Shown: positions 8,852 through 18,483, numbered from the stretch's first letter. The stretch is 46,476 bases of DNA from Betaproteobacteria bacterium UBA2592 (GCA_002340095.1 DDKS01000003.1:1-46476); one strand, 5' to 3'. The notes: generated from the letters alone by a model not told the origin. Numbers and translations are program-made.

Positions 8852-9514
8852 ATGATGTCCGACCTCTTCGCTGCGCAGCAAAACCCTCCCGAACGCCTGG
8901 ACCCGGCCCCCGGTGTCGTGCTCTGGCGCCACCGGCTGCGCGACGAGGCTCCCGCCCTGCTGGCGGAACTGCCGGCGCTACTGGCCCGGGCGCCCCTGCG
9001 CCACATGCAGACCCCCGGGGGCTTTTCCATGTCGGTAGCCATGAGCAACTGCGGTGCCCTGGGCTGGGTGACGGACAGAAAAGGCTACCGCTACAGCCCC
9101 GTGGACCCGCAAACCGGCCTCGCCTGGCCGCCCATGCCCGCGGGCTGGCGGGCTGCCGCGACTGCCGCCGCCGGGGAGGCGGGCTTTGCCGGCTTCATGC
9201 CCGATGCCTGTCTGATCAACCGCTATGCCCCCGGCGCAAGGATGGCCCTGCACCAGGACAAGGACGAGGCGGACCTGGAACAGCCCATCGTCTCCTTCTC
9301 CTTCGGCCTGCCCGCCCGCTTCCTGTTCGGCGGCCTGGCGCGTGGCGACAAGCCCGAGCGCATCCTGCTCGAACACGGGGACGTGCTGGTCTGGGGCGGC
9401 CCGGCACGGCTGCGCTTTCACGGCATCCAGCCCATCCAAGCCGGCCATCACCCGCTCACCGGGGCATGTCGCTTGAACCTCACCTTCCGCCACGCCGCCC
9501 CGGCACCAGGATGA
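8852..9514 (+). CDS. alkB: AlkB-type Fe(II)/2-oxoglutarate DNA dealkylase
   Basis: 220 residues, matching E. coli AlkB in length. The iron ligands are His134-x-Asp136 in LHQDKDE and His190 in RFHGI, followed by the 2-oxoglutarate-binding RLNLTFR. Also conserved are MSVAMSNCG, LGWVTDR.GYRYS and CLINRYAPGARM. The enzyme oxidatively removes methyl groups from 1-methyladenine and 3-methylcytosine in DNA or RNA. Two adjacent ATGs (8852, 8855) are both possible starts, with no clear ribosome-binding site. No Ada box was recognised upstream. Confidence 0.93.
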   Translation: MMSDLFAAQQNPPERLDPAPGVVLWRHRLRDEAPALLAELPALLARAPLRHMQTPGGFSMSVAMSNCGALGWVTDRKGYRYSPVDPQTGLAWPPMPAGWRAAATAAAGEAGFAGFMPDACLINRYAPGARMALHQDKDEADLEQPIVSFSFGLPARFLFGGLARGDKPERILLEHGDVLVWGGPARLRFHGIQPIQAGHHPLTGACRLNLTFRHAAPAPG

Positions 9515-9805
9515 AGGTGACAGATCCAGACAACAGGCCCCAGGGCGTCCGCCCGGGACTGCCGCAGCCACCCACACCGGCACACCTGGACGTCATGGCA
9601 TGTAAAATCGTGCCGGCATGGGTATCTGGAATCGAGAGGATGGGAGAGTGTTGACAGGCGCAAGCGATACGCACGTCTCTGTCCCGAACACGGGGCTGAA
9701 CGGGCGGCTCCATCCGCTCGCCCTTGCGCCGGCCCCACGCCTTCCCGCTTCGGAAAAGGAAAAGCTGCCTGGTCGGCGGCTTGAAAATGTGTCAAATCAT
9801 CAACT
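9515..9805. other. Intergenic stretch, nothing recognised
   Basis: About 290 bp between alkB and tRNA-Ser. I see no convincing gene, terminator or repeat here. Confidence 0.5.
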
Positions 9806-9898
9806 TGGCGGAGAGGAAGGGATTCGAACCCTTGTGCCAGGTTTCCCTGACCATCCGATTTCGAGTCGGCGCCGTTATGACCACTTCGGTACCTCTCC
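9806..9898 (-). tRNA. tRNA-Ser (CGA)
   Basis: 93 nt including an encoded CCA. The acceptor stem ggagagg/cctctcc, the long variable arm of class II tRNAs and the T loop ggttcgaatcc are present. The anticodon loop ctCGAaa gives CGA. The 5' end lies only 12 bp from the divergent mltF start. Confidence 0.96.
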
Positions 9899-9910
9899 GG
9901 AAGGTTCGAG

Positions 9911-11362
9911 ATGATAGCACGTTTGAAGCGTCATTTCTGGGCTGTGTTGGCCGTGGGGCTGTTGCTCCAGTTCCTGACCACCTTCAACCGCCCTCTACCC
10001 TTTCCCACGCCGGGACAGGAACTGGTGGTGCTCACCCATGCGGGCCCACTCACCTACGAAGCCGGCGAGGCAGGCGCGCCCCCCAGCGGCCTGGAGCATG
10101 ACCTGATCCAGATGTTTGCCGAGGAACTGGGCGTTACGGCCCGCTTCAAGGTGGTGCCCCGGCACGAAATCCGCGAACGACTGGCTCGGCACCAGGGCCA
10201 TCTGGCAGCCGGCTGGCTGACACCGACCCCCGACCCGGAATTCAGATATAGCCCGCCCCACCTGGAAAGCAGCGACGTGCTGGTACGCCACGAGGCCAGC
10301 CTGCCGGTGCGCAGCCTGGAAAACCTGAACGGCCAGGTGGTGGTGGCCAACAAGGGCAGCCGCCAATACCGCGCGCTGCTGCAACTCAAGGAGCAGTTGC
10401 CGGACCTGCAGGTGGAGGAATTCCACTCCGAAACGCCGCTGGATCTGCTCGAAGCCCTGGCCAACCGGGAGGTGGAAGTGGCCCTGGTGGACAAGGCCAT
10501 CCTCGACATCGGTCTCAACTTCTACCCCATGCTGCAACCCGGCCTGGAGTTGGGCGAGCCACAGCCCATTGCCTGGCTGTTTCCCGCCGACGGCAACCCC
10601 GAACTCTACGACCGTGCCCGGGCCTTCATCGACAAGGCGCGCCAGGGCCCCGCCCTGGCCCAGTTGCGCGACCGCTACCTGGGACATCTGGAACGGCTGC
10701 GACAGATGGATGTGGTTGCCTTCATCGACCGGATCTCCACGGTGCTGCCCCGCTACCGGGCCCTGTTCAAGGAGGCCCAGCTGGAAACGGACATCGACTG
10801 GCGCCTGCTGGCCGCACTGGCCTACCAGGAATCCCACTGGGACCCCCTGAACACAAGCCCCACCGGGGTACGGGGCATGATGATGCTCACCGAGGAAACC
10901 GCCGACCGCCTCGGGGTCTCGAACCGGCTCGACCCCCGGGAAAGCATCCTGGGCGGCGCCCGCTACGTGGTGATGCTGCGCGATCAGGTGCCGGAAAGCA
11001 CTCCCGAGCCAGACCGGACCTGGATGGCGCTGGCCGCCTACAACATCGGGCCGGGCCACTTCAACGCTGCCCGGGGCATTGCCCGGCAGGTGAAGGCCGA
11101 TCCGGATTCCTGGTACGAAATGAAGAAGGTGCTGCCGCTGCTGGCCCGGCCCCAGTATTACCAGCGCCTCAAGTCAGGCCGGGCCCGGGGCGGGGAGGCG
11201 GTGGTGATGGTGGAGAACGTGCGCATGTTCTACGACATCCTGCAGCGTCACGAACCGCCCTACCGTCCCCTGTCGGGTCTGCGGGCCGCAAGCGAAGGAG
11301 AGAATGCGGAGAAACAGCGGGCCGGTTCCGGGGGAACCGGCCTCAAGCCGCGCCGCCCCTGA
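9911..11362 (+). CDS. mltF: Membrane-bound lytic transglycosylase F
   Basis: 483 residues. An N-terminal hydrophobic segment (~8-25) precedes an SBP_bac_3-like regulatory domain (~38-265). A soluble-lytic-transglycosylase domain (~290-430) follows, with the catalytic Glu307 in AYQESHWDP, TGVRGMMMLT and AYNIGPGH. The enzyme cleaves murein glycan strands, leaving 1,6-anhydromuropeptides. The signal segment lacks a lipobox Cys, so it is probably anchored by the helix or released. The ATG at 9911 is supported by ggaagg at 9899-9904, which abuts the divergent tRNA-Ser. It ends 2 bp from convergent serS. Confidence 0.93.
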   Translation: MIARLKRHFWAVLAVGLLLQFLTTFNRPLPFPTPGQELVVLTHAGPLTYEAGEAGAPPSGLEHDLIQMFAEELGVTARFKVVPRHEIRERLARHQGHLAAGWLTPTPDPEFRYSPPHLESSDVLVRHEASLPVRSLENLNGQVVVANKGSRQYRALLQLKEQLPDLQVEEFHSETPLDLLEALANREVEVALVDKAILDIGLNFYPMLQPGLELGEPQPIAWLFPADGNPELYDRARAFIDKARQGPALAQLRDRYLGHLERLRQMDVVAFIDRISTVLPRYRALFKEAQLETDIDWRLLAALAYQESHWDPLNTSPTGVRGMMMLTEETADRLGVSNRLDPRESILGGARYVVMLRDQVPESTPEPDRTWMALAAYNIGPGHFNAARGIARQVKADPDSWYEMKKVLPLLARPQYYQRLKSGRARGGEAVVMVENVRMFYDILQRHEPPYRPLSGLRAASEGENAEKQRAGSGGTGLKPRRP

Positions 11363-11364
11363 AC

Positions 11365-12651
11365 TCAGGCGGCGGGACCGATCGCGGTGGCACCGCCCAT
11401 GTAGGGTCGCAGCACTTCGGGAATGGTGATGCTGCCATCCGCATTCTGGTAATTCTCGCCGATGGCCACCAGGGTGCGGCCCACGGCCAGGCCGGAACCG
11501 TTGAGGGTGTGCACCAGTTCCGGCTTGTTCTTTTCGTTGCGGAAACGGGCCTGCATGCGGCGGGCCTGGAAGGCCTCGAAGTTGGAGCAGGAGGAAATCT
11601 CCCGGTAGGTGCCCTGGGCCGGCAGCCAGACTTCCAGATCGTAAGTCTTGGCGGAAGAAAAACCCATGTCGCCGGTGCACAGCAGCATGCGCCGGTAGGG
11701 CAGACCGAGTTTCTCCAGGATGATTTCCGCATGGCGGGTCAGCTCTTCGTGGGCCTCCCAGGACTTCTCCGGACGCACGATCTGCACCAGTTCCACTTTC
11801 TCGAACTGGTGCTGGCGGATCATGCCCCGGGTGTCACGCCCGGCGGAGCCAGCCTCGGAGCGGAAGCAGGGAGTGTGGCAGACCAGCTTCAGGGGCAGTG
11901 CCTCGGCGGCCAGGATCTCGTCCCGGACGATGTTGGTGACAGGCACCTCGGCAGTGGGAATCAGGTAGAAGGGATCCGCATCGCCGCGCGGCACCTTGAA
12001 CAGGTCTTCCTCGAACTTGGGCAGCTGGCCGGTGCCGAACAGGCTCTCCCGGTTCACCAGATAGGGGGTGTAGACCTCGGTGTAGCCGTGCTCGGCGGTA
12101 TGGGTGTCGAGCATGAAGTGGATCAGGGCCCGGTGCAGGCGGGCCAACTGGCCCTTCATCAGGGCAAAACGGGTGCCGGAAATCTTGGCGGCCGTGGCGA
12201 AATCCAGCAGTCCCAGGCCTTCGCCCAGGTCCACATGGTCTTTCACCGGGAAATCGAAGGCCCGGGGCGTGCCCCAGCGCTTCAGTTCCACATTTCCGGT
12301 TTCGTCCGCCCCCACCGGCACGGATTCGTGCGGCAGGTTGGGCAGGGCTGCGAGGATGGCGTTGAACTGCCCCAGCAGTTCGTTCAGCCGGGCCTCCGCC
12401 GCATCCAGCTCGGACTTGATCGCCGCCACCTGGGCCATGACGGCGGAAGCATCCTCGCCCTTGCCCTTCAACATGCCGATCTGCTTGGAAAGGGTGTTGC
12501 GCTGGTTCTGCAGTTCCTGGGTGCGGGTCTGCAGGGTCTTGCGCTCGGTTTCGAGGGCGGTGAATTCGGTGAAATCGATGGCCTTGCCGCGGCTGGCCAG
12601 ACGCTGGGCCACGCTGTCGAGCTGGCTGCGGAGAAGTTGAATGTCGAGCAT
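11365..12651 (-). CDS. serS: Seryl-tRNA synthetase
   Basis: 428 residues, the usual length. The N-terminal coiled-coil arm (~30-100) binds the long variable arm of tRNA-Ser. The class II core has motif 2 CFRSEAGSAGRDTRGMIRQH and motif 3 NGSGLAVGRTLVAI.ENYQ. The start MLDIQLLR at 12651 is chosen because it matches the family N terminus; the in-frame extension upstream reads as non-coding. No strong ribosome-binding site is visible before it. A tRNA-Ser gene lies nearby at 9806-9898. Confidence 0.96.
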   Translation of the reverse strand: MLDIQLLRSQLDSVAQRLASRGKAIDFTEFTALETERKTLQTRTQELQNQRNTLSKQIGMLKGKGEDASAVMAQVAAIKSELDAAEARLNELLGQFNAILAALPNLPHESVPVGADETGNVELKRWGTPRAFDFPVKDHVDLGEGLGLLDFATAAKISGTRFALMKGQLARLHRALIHFMLDTHTAEHGYTEVYTPYLVNRESLFGTGQLPKFEEDLFKVPRGDADPFYLIPTAEVPVTNIVRDEILAAEALPLKLVCHTPCFRSEAGSAGRDTRGMIRQHQFEKVELVQIVRPEKSWEAHEELTRHAEIILEKLGLPYRRMLLCTGDMGFSSAKTYDLEVWLPAQGTYREISSCSNFEAFQARRMQARFRNEKNKPELVHTLNGSGLAVGRTLVAIGENYQNADGSITIPEVLRPYMGGATAIGPAA

Positions 12652-12791
12652 GGAAGTCTTTTGTGAAGGCAGAAATCGGGCCGGCCGGCCCCAGAGCCGC
12701 AGATTATACGCGAGCCTCCCGCTGCCGCTTTCCCCCACGGCACAGGAGGCTTTATCCTTGCGGTTTTTCCGGCTTTTCCCGTCGATCCTCC

Positions 12792-13685
12792 ATGCCACTG
12801 CCGCTGCCCAGCCTGCATCCGCTCCTCCTGCTCACCGCCTTGCTCGTCCTGCCGGCCCCCGCCATGGCCCAGGCCCGGCAGGACGAGGCCAGAAGCTGGT
12901 GCGAAACCCTGGGCAAGCGGCTGCGGAGCGTGGACCCGCAGGAATGCCGAAAGCTCGGGCTGGCACCCGGCCCCATCCGCTCGGTCCAGGGCCGGCCCCT
13001 GATGATCCGCGACGTGCCGCCCCGCCCGGTGCAGCTCTCTTCCCTGAAGGGGGGCGGAACCGTCCGGCCGGTGCGCATCTTCGTCATCGGTGGCATCCAC
13101 GGTGACGAGCTGACCTCGGTTTCCGTCGTCTTTCGCTGGATGGAGTGGCTCGGCGAAACCCGGGCCAGCCGGCACCACTGGCGCATCGCCCCCCTCTCCA
13201 ACCCGGACGGCCTGCTGGCCCGGCCCTCGCGACGCACCAACGGCAACGGGGTGGACCTGAACCGCAATTTCCCCACCCCGGACTGGTTTACCAAGGCCAT
13301 CCCCTACTGGACCCAGCGCACCGGCAAGGACCCGCGCCGCTACCCCGGCAAGGAGCCCATGTCGGAGCCCGAAACCCGCTGGCTGCATGGGGAAATCGAA
13401 CAGTTCCGGCCAGACGTGATCGTTTCCATCCACGCCCCCTACGGCATCCTCGATTACGACGGCCCGGCCCAGGAGCCGCGCCGCTTCGGCCGCCTCAACC
13501 TGAACCGGCTCGGGGTCTATCCCGGCTCCCTGGGTAATTTCGGCGGAGTGCACAAGAACATTCCCGTCATCACCATCGAGCTGCCCCACGCCACGGCCAT
13601 GCCCTCCCTGCACGACCAGCGCCAGATCTGGGACGACATGCTCGACTGGATCGCCCGGCACATCGTGCCCCAAACCCTTTCATGA
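12792..13685 (+). CDS. Secreted M14-family zinc carboxypeptidase
   Basis: 297 residues. The signal peptide runs to about residue 28 (ending PAMAQA), so it is exported to the periplasm. The zinc ligands of M14 peptidases are visible: His103 and Glu106 in GGIHGDE, His214 in SIHAPYG. The substrate-binding segment GVDLNRNFP and general base Glu263 in ITIELPHA are also present. Its size and sequence suggest an MpaA-like murein-peptide or D-amino-acid-linked amidase, but the substrate is not settled. ATG 12792 is chosen because it starts the signal peptide. It diverges from serS and is followed closely by the diguanylate cyclase gene. Confidence 0.85.
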   Translation: MPLPLPSLHPLLLLTALLVLPAPAMAQARQDEARSWCETLGKRLRSVDPQECRKLGLAPGPIRSVQGRPLMIRDVPPRPVQLSSLKGGGTVRPVRIFVIGGIHGDELTSVSVVFRWMEWLGETRASRHHWRIAPLSNPDGLLARPSRRTNGNGVDLNRNFPTPDWFTKAIPYWTQRTGKDPRRYPGKEPMSEPETRWLHGEIEQFRPDVIVSIHAPYGILDYDGPAQEPRRFGRLNLNRLGVYPGSLGNFGGVHKNIPVITIELPHATAMPSLHDQRQIWDDMLDWIARHIVPQTLS

Positions 13686-13840
13686 GCCTCTCCCGGCCCG
13701 ATGGGCCCCACTGCTGGTGGCACCTGCCGCGGCAAAACCGGCAGGCCGGCGGGAACTCATGTATCCTGCCCTCAACACGGGACGTGCTCCACCTCTATGA
13801 CCGGCACCGCAAAACCCCTGCAGCAAGCCTGAAAAAGACG

Positions 13841-15013
13841 ATGTCCAATCCTGCCTCCCCCCCTGAGTCTCCGCCCCCCCTGTGGCGCCGGATTCCGGCC
13901 CTGATGGCCAACGAACTCAGGCCTGACGAGTTCCTCTGGCTGCTGAGCCCCCTGCACCATCAACCACTGCTCACCAGCCGGCGGGCGACGATGATCGTGA
14001 ACCGGACCCGGTTCATCGCCTTCCTGTTTGCCGTCCTGACGCCCCTGTGGAGCGTCGTGGACTACATGGTCTTTCCCGCCACCCTCTGGCTTTCCCTGGC
14101 CGTGCTGCGGCTCATGGCCTGCGCCGCCTTCATTGCCCTGGTGCGCCTGTACAAGCCCGACGGCAGCCTGCCCGACGCCTACCGGGCCCTGGGCATCCTG
14201 TTCCTGATCCCGACAGCCTTCTATCTGGCGTCGCACCAGGTACTGACCGCCTTCAATCTGAGCGGCCTGTCCGCCGCCATTGCCGCCGGCTACGCCTTCC
14301 TGCCCTTCGTCCTGCTGGCGGGGCTCGCCATCTTTCCCCTGAGTCTCGCCGAGAACCTGATCCTGGCCAGCCCGGTGCTGGTTTCCCAGGGACTGGCGGG
14401 CGCCCTCAACTGGACCACCCTGGACTGGCCCTCCTTTGTCGGAGCCTTCTGGCTGCTGGCCCTGCTCACCGGGGTCTCCGCCCTGGCCGGCATGAGCCAG
14501 CTGGCCTTCATGGTGGCTCTGGTACGACAGGCGGTGCGCGATCCCCTCACGGGCGTCTTTGCCCGGCGCAGCGGCGAGGAACTGCTCAACCTCCAGTTCA
14601 CCCTCTCCCAGCGCAGCGACACGCCCCTCTCTCTGGCCTTCATCGATCTGGATCACTTCAAGACCATCAACGACCGTTTTGGCCACGAAGCCGGGGACCA
14701 GGCCCTGGTGCAAGCTGCCCAGGCCATCACCCGTTCCCTGCGCTCGGGGGACATCCTGATCCGCTGGGGCGGCGAGGAATTCCTGCTGCTCATGCCCAAT
14801 ACCGATATCCGCCAGGCCGACATTGCCCTGGCCCGGCTACGCCAGAGCGGCCTCGGCAACCGCCCCGACGGCGAGGAAATGACCGCCAGCATAGGCGTCG
14901 CCGAACGCCTGCAGGAAGCCGCCACCGATCCCCATTACCTGATCGAGGTCGCCGACCACCGCATGTACCTGGCCAAAAAACGCGGCCGCAACCTGGTCGT
15001 CTCCGACGGCTGA
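13841..15013 (+). CDS. Membrane diguanylate cyclase (GGDEF)
   Basis: 390 residues. About six membrane helices (residues ~50-220) of a simple MASE-type sensor precede a GGDEF domain (~235-388). The active site is GGEEF (310-314), a functional variant. The product-inhibition I-site R-S-G-D sits at 301-304, exactly five residues before it. It should make cyclic di-GMP under feedback control. ATG 13841 after gaaaaagacg is preferred. An in-frame ATG at 13682 overlaps the peptidase stop but adds ~53 residues that look non-coding. Confidence 0.9.
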   Translation: MSNPASPPESPPPLWRRIPALMANELRPDEFLWLLSPLHHQPLLTSRRATMIVNRTRFIAFLFAVLTPLWSVVDYMVFPATLWLSLAVLRLMACAAFIALVRLYKPDGSLPDAYRALGILFLIPTAFYLASHQVLTAFNLSGLSAAIAAGYAFLPFVLLAGLAIFPLSLAENLILASPVLVSQGLAGALNWTTLDWPSFVGAFWLLALLTGVSALAGMSQLAFMVALVRQAVRDPLTGVFARRSGEELLNLQFTLSQRSDTPLSLAFIDLDHFKTINDRFGHEAGDQALVQAAQAITRSLRSGDILIRWGGEEFLLLMPNTDIRQADIALARLRQSGLGNRPDGEEMTASIGVAERLQEAATDPHYLIEVADHRMYLAKKRGRNLVVSDG

Positions 15014-15047
15014 TCCCCCAGGCCCCTGCTCCGGGGCCGGATTCCCC

Positions 15048-16397
15048 CTACTTCTTCCCGGCGCGCCGGTCCAGCTCGCGCAGATGCGCCAGCTTCTCGG
15101 CGATCTTCGCCTCCAGCCCCCGCGGCACGGGCTGGTACCAGCCGGGTTCGCCCATGCCCTCGGGCAGGTAGTGCTCCCCGGCCGCGTAGGCCTCCGGCTC
15201 GTCGTGGGCGTAGCGGTAGGTCTTGCCGTAGCCCAGTTCCTTCATGAGTTTGGTGGGCGCGTTGCGCAGATGCTCCGGCACCGGACGGGACTTGTCCTTG
15301 GCCACGAAGGCCCGGGCCTGGTTCCAGGCGTTGTAACCGGCGTTGGATTTGGGCGCCACAGCCAGATAGAGCACCGCCTGGGCCAGGGCCAGCTCCCCTT
15401 CCGGCGAGCCCAGCCGCTCGTAGGTGTCCGCCGCATCCAGGGCCACCCGGGCCGCCCGGGGATCGGCCAGGCCGATGTCTTCCCAGGCCATGCGCACCAG
15501 GCGCCGGGCCAGGTAACGGGGATCGGCCCCCCCGTCCAGCATGCGGGCGAACCAGTACAGGGCCCCGTCCGGGCTGGAAGCCCGCACCGACTTGTGCAGG
15601 GCGGAAATCTGGTCGTAGAAGGCGTCGCCCCCCTTGTCGAAGCGGCGCAGGTTCTGGGCCAGGGTCGAGGCCACGAACTCCCCGTCGATGTCGCTGATGC
15701 GGGCCCCATGGGCGGCGATGCGCAATTGTTCCAGCAGATTGAGAAGCTTCCGGGCATCCCCGTCGGCCACGCCGATCAGGCGCTCCCTGGCCTCACCGTC
15801 AAAATTCAGGTCGGCCAGGGCCCGTTCCCGGGCACGGTCGAAGAGCAGGCCCAGTTCCGTTTCATTCAGGGGTTTGAGCACATACACGGCGGCCCGGGAC
15901 AGGAGCGCCGAATTCACCTCGAAGGAGGGGTTCTCGGTAGTGGCGCCGATGAAGGTGATGGTGCCCGACTCCACATAGGGCAAAAAGGCGTCCTGCTGGG
16001 ATTTGTTGAAGCGGTGCACTTCATCGACAAAGAGGATGGTGCGCCGCCCCAGGCGCTGGCTGGCCTCGGCCTGGGCCATGGCCTCACGGATTTCCTTGAC
16101 CCCGGAAAAAACGGCGGAAAGGGCGATGAATTCGCAGTCGAAACCATGGGCCATGAGCCGCGCCAGGGTGGTCTTGCCCACCCCGGGCGGGCCCCAGAAG
16201 ATCATGGAATGGGGCTGACCCGCCTCGAAGGCCAGGCGTAGGGGCTTGCCCGGCCCGAGCAGGTGCTGCTGCCCCACCACCTCGTCCAGGCTGGCCGGAC
16301 GCAACTGTTCCGCCAGGGGCTGGAAAGCGGTGGGCACGGAAGACCGGGCAGGAGCCCCGGCCGGTAGCGGTTCGGCAGCGGCGAAAAGATCCTTCAT
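15048..16397 (-). CDS. rarA: Replication-associated recombination protein A (RarA/MgsA)
   Basis: 449 residues. AAA+ ATPase with Walker A GPPGVGKTT (~69-77), Walker B ILFVDEVHRFNK, sensor GATTENPSFE and the C-terminal tetramerisation/helical region (KSVRASSPDGALYWFARML, RMAWEDIGLADP). RarA acts at stalled forks and in SSB-dependent recombination; it is related to eukaryotic WRNIP1. The start MKDLF at 16397 matches the family; the upstream frame is not conserved-looking. Monocistronic, convergent with the diguanylate cyclase gene. Confidence 0.94.
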   Translation of the reverse strand: MKDLFAAAEPLPAGAPARSSVPTAFQPLAEQLRPASLDEVVGQQHLLGPGKPLRLAFEAGQPHSMIFWGPPGVGKTTLARLMAHGFDCEFIALSAVFSGVKEIREAMAQAEASQRLGRRTILFVDEVHRFNKSQQDAFLPYVESGTITFIGATTENPSFEVNSALLSRAAVYVLKPLNETELGLLFDRARERALADLNFDGEARERLIGVADGDARKLLNLLEQLRIAAHGARISDIDGEFVASTLAQNLRRFDKGGDAFYDQISALHKSVRASSPDGALYWFARMLDGGADPRYLARRLVRMAWEDIGLADPRAARVALDAADTYERLGSPEGELALAQAVLYLAVAPKSNAGYNAWNQARAFVAKDKSRPVPEHLRNAPTKLMKELGYGKTYRYAHDEPEAYAAGEHYLPEGMGEPGWYQPVPRGLEAKIAEKLAHLRELDRRAGKK

Positions 16398-16584
16398 GGG
16401 AACGGCAGACGGACACGGCAGGAGGGCATCGTCCCGGAAACAAGCGCGTTTGGCAATGCCCCATCGGCCCTGCCGCGCGTCCTGGGGCTGCCGATTGAGA
16501 AAACATCCGATTTTTCCTGCTTTATCCCGCCCCGCCCCCCTCTTACCATACGAACTCCTGGATTCCTGCTGCGGCAACCCCATC

Positions 16585-16974
16585 ATGGCCCGGAAAATCG
16601 TCTGGATACTTTTTGCACTCCTCGCCCTTCTCTGGAGCGGCACCGCCGCGCTGGCCGCCCAGCTGCTGGACTGGGGCCTCGCTCACCTGCCCCTGGACGG
16701 CCAGGAGAACCTGATCGAACAGGTCCGGCAATGGCCGCTGCCCGAATGGCTGGTGCTGTTCACCGATCCGGAGGCCGCCCGCCAGCTGCTGGTCGGCCTG
16801 GTCAGCTTCGTCCAGTGGCTGACCGGACTCCTGCCCGGCCTGAGCGCCTGGATGGGCGCCCTGATCTGGATCATCTGGGGCCTGGGGCTGGGCCTGCTGC
16901 TCATCGCCGCCATCCTGGGCCACTGGCTGACCGGCTTGCTGCAGCTTCCCGGCTGCCCCCGGCAGGGAACATGA
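16585..16974 (+). CDS. Small membrane protein of unknown function
   Basis: 129 residues: an N-terminal helix (~5-27), a hydrophobic segment around 70-90 and a strong C-terminal helix (~92-118, WMGALIWIIWGLGLGLLL). ATG 16585 begins the first helix directly. No family recognised. It is transcribed toward the methyltransferase gene 53 bp downstream and may share its transcript. Confidence 0.65.
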   Translation: MARKIVWILFALLALLWSGTAALAAQLLDWGLAHLPLDGQENLIEQVRQWPLPEWLVLFTDPEAARQLLVGLVSFVQWLTGLLPGLSAWMGALIWIIWGLGLGLLLIAAILGHWLTGLLQLPGCPRQGT

Positions 16975-17027
16975 GCCCATCCCCCGGCCAAGCGTAAAAT
17001 GGCGGCTTTTCACCGCCTGGAACGCCC

Positions 17028-17867
17028 ATGCCCAAGCCCCCAGCCGCGCCGCCGATTCCCGACATCCGTCCGGGCCAGTCCATCGAGCTCCTGAAGGAAC
17101 TGCACATCCTGACCCGGGACGGCAAGCTGAATCAGGACAGCCGCCGCAAGCTGAAGCAGGTCTATCACCTGTTCAACTTCATCCATCCCTTGCTCGATGA
17201 GCTGGCGGCCGACGGCCGGGACTACAGCGTGGCCGACCACGGAGCCGGTAAATCCTACCTGGGCTTCATCCTCTACGACCTGTTCCTCAAGGCCCGGGAA
17301 AAGGGCAGCATTCACGGCATCGAAACCCGCCCGGAACTGGTGGAAAAATCCCGGCAACTGGCCGAAAGACTCGGCTTTTCCCGCATGAGCTTCCTCAACC
17401 TCACGGTGGAAGCATCCATCACCTCCCCCGAACTGCCCGCCACGGTGGACATGGTCACGGCGCTGCACGCCTGCAACACCGCCACCGATGACGCCATCCG
17501 CTTCGCCCTGGCCCGGAACGCCCGGGCCATCGTGCTGGTGCCCTGCTGCCAGGCCGAAGTGGCCGCCGCCTTGCGGGAACACAAGAACGAATCCTTCGGC
17601 AAGACGCCCCTCTCCGAACTCTGGCGCCACCCCATCCACACCCGGGAATTCGGCAGCCATGTCACCAACGTGCTGCGCTGCCTGCTGCTCCAGTCTAAGG
17701 GCTACCAGATCACCGTCACCGAACTGGTAGGCTGGGAACACTCCATGAAGAACGAACTCATCATCGCCAAAAAAACCGGCGGCCCCAAACGGGATGCCCG
17801 GGAGCGGGCCGAGGCCATCCTGAAGGAACTGAACCTGGAAAGTCTGCGGGATCGGTTTGTTTACTGA
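17028..17867 (+). CDS. SAM-dependent methyltransferase (Methyltransf_32-like)
   Basis: 279 residues, cytoplasmic. Motif I reads ADHGAGKSYLGFILYD, with IETRPELVEKS after it as the acidic ribose-binding strand. HACNTATDDAI and VPCCQAEVA follow, the latter a signature of the GSTCD-C-terminal-like methyltransferases. The substrate is unknown. An N-terminal helix-rich section (~20-60) precedes the Rossmann domain. It ends ~40 bp before the tRNA-operon promoter. Confidence 0.8.
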   Translation: MPKPPAAPPIPDIRPGQSIELLKELHILTRDGKLNQDSRRKLKQVYHLFNFIHPLLDELAADGRDYSVADHGAGKSYLGFILYDLFLKAREKGSIHGIETRPELVEKSRQLAERLGFSRMSFLNLTVEASITSPELPATVDMVTALHACNTATDDAIRFALARNARAIVLVPCCQAEVAAALREHKNESFGKTPLSELWRHPIHTREFGSHVTNVLRCLLLQSKGYQITVTELVGWEHSMKNELIIAKKTGGPKRDARERAEAILKELNLESLRDRFVY

Positions 17868-17905
17868 ATCCAACCCCACCTTCCAACAAAAAATGACTAA
17901 AAGAG

Positions 17906-17934
17906 TTTACAAACCCCTGATCACTCCCTATAAT
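17906..17934 (+). promoter_or_regulatory. Sigma-70 promoter of the tRNA operon
   Basis: -35 tttaca (17906-17911), an exact 17-bp spacer and a perfect -10 tataat (17929-17934). The following gcggcc is a GC-rich discriminator of the kind linked to stringent control of stable-RNA promoters. The first tRNA starts ~19 bp downstream. Confidence 0.9.
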
Positions 17935-17952
17935 GCGGCCTTCTTTCGCGGC

Positions 17953-18028
<76 letters not shown>

Positions 18029-18064
18029 AAAGTGCGAAAGAATGGTTGTAAAAGTTGTACTAGG

Positions 18065-18140
18065 GTCCCCATCGTCTAGAGGCCTAGGACACCGCCCTTT
18101 CACGGCGATAACCGGGGTTCGAATCCCCGTGGGGACGCCA
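18065..18140 (+). tRNA. tRNA-Glu (TTC), copy 1
   Basis: 76 nt with CCA encoded. Acceptor gtcccca/tggggac, anticodon loop ctTTCac, T arm ccggggttcgaatcccc. Confidence 0.97.
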
Positions 18141-18178
18141 CCGTTTTCGGTGCGCTGCTGCGGCAGTGTTCCATGTGC

Positions 18179-18255
18179 GGAGTGGTAGTTCAGTCGGTTA
18201 GAATACCGGCCTGTCACGCCGGGGGTCGCGGGTTCGAGTCCCGTCCACTCCGCCA
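18179..18255 (+). tRNA. tRNA-Asp (GTC)
   Basis: 77 nt with CCA encoded. Acceptor ggagtgg/ccactcc, anticodon loop ctGTCac. It differs from the second tRNA-Asp at 24099-24175 by one acceptor-stem base pair only. Confidence 0.97.
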
Positions 18256-18306
18256 AAATTCAGGATGGCCTGCCTGACAAGCAGCCATCAGCATGGTCTT
18301 CGCAGT

Positions 18307-18382
<76 letters not shown>

Positions 18383-18407
18383 TCGAGACCATGAAAGTTG
18401 TACTAGG

Positions 18408-18483
18408 GTCCCCATCGTCTAGAGGCCTAGGACACCGCCCTTTCACGGCGATAACCGGGGTTCGAATCCCCGTGGGGACGCCA
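18408..18483 (+). tRNA. tRNA-Glu (TTC), copy 2
   Basis: Identical to the copy at 18065-18140, including the 14 bases immediately before it (aaagttgtactagg). Confidence 0.97.

Noticed and set aside
13682..13840. Extended N terminus for the diguanylate cyclase, overlapping the peptidase stop
   Set aside because: The extra 53 residues lack hydrophobic or conserved pattern; ATG 13841 gives the usual cytoplasmic lead to the first helix.
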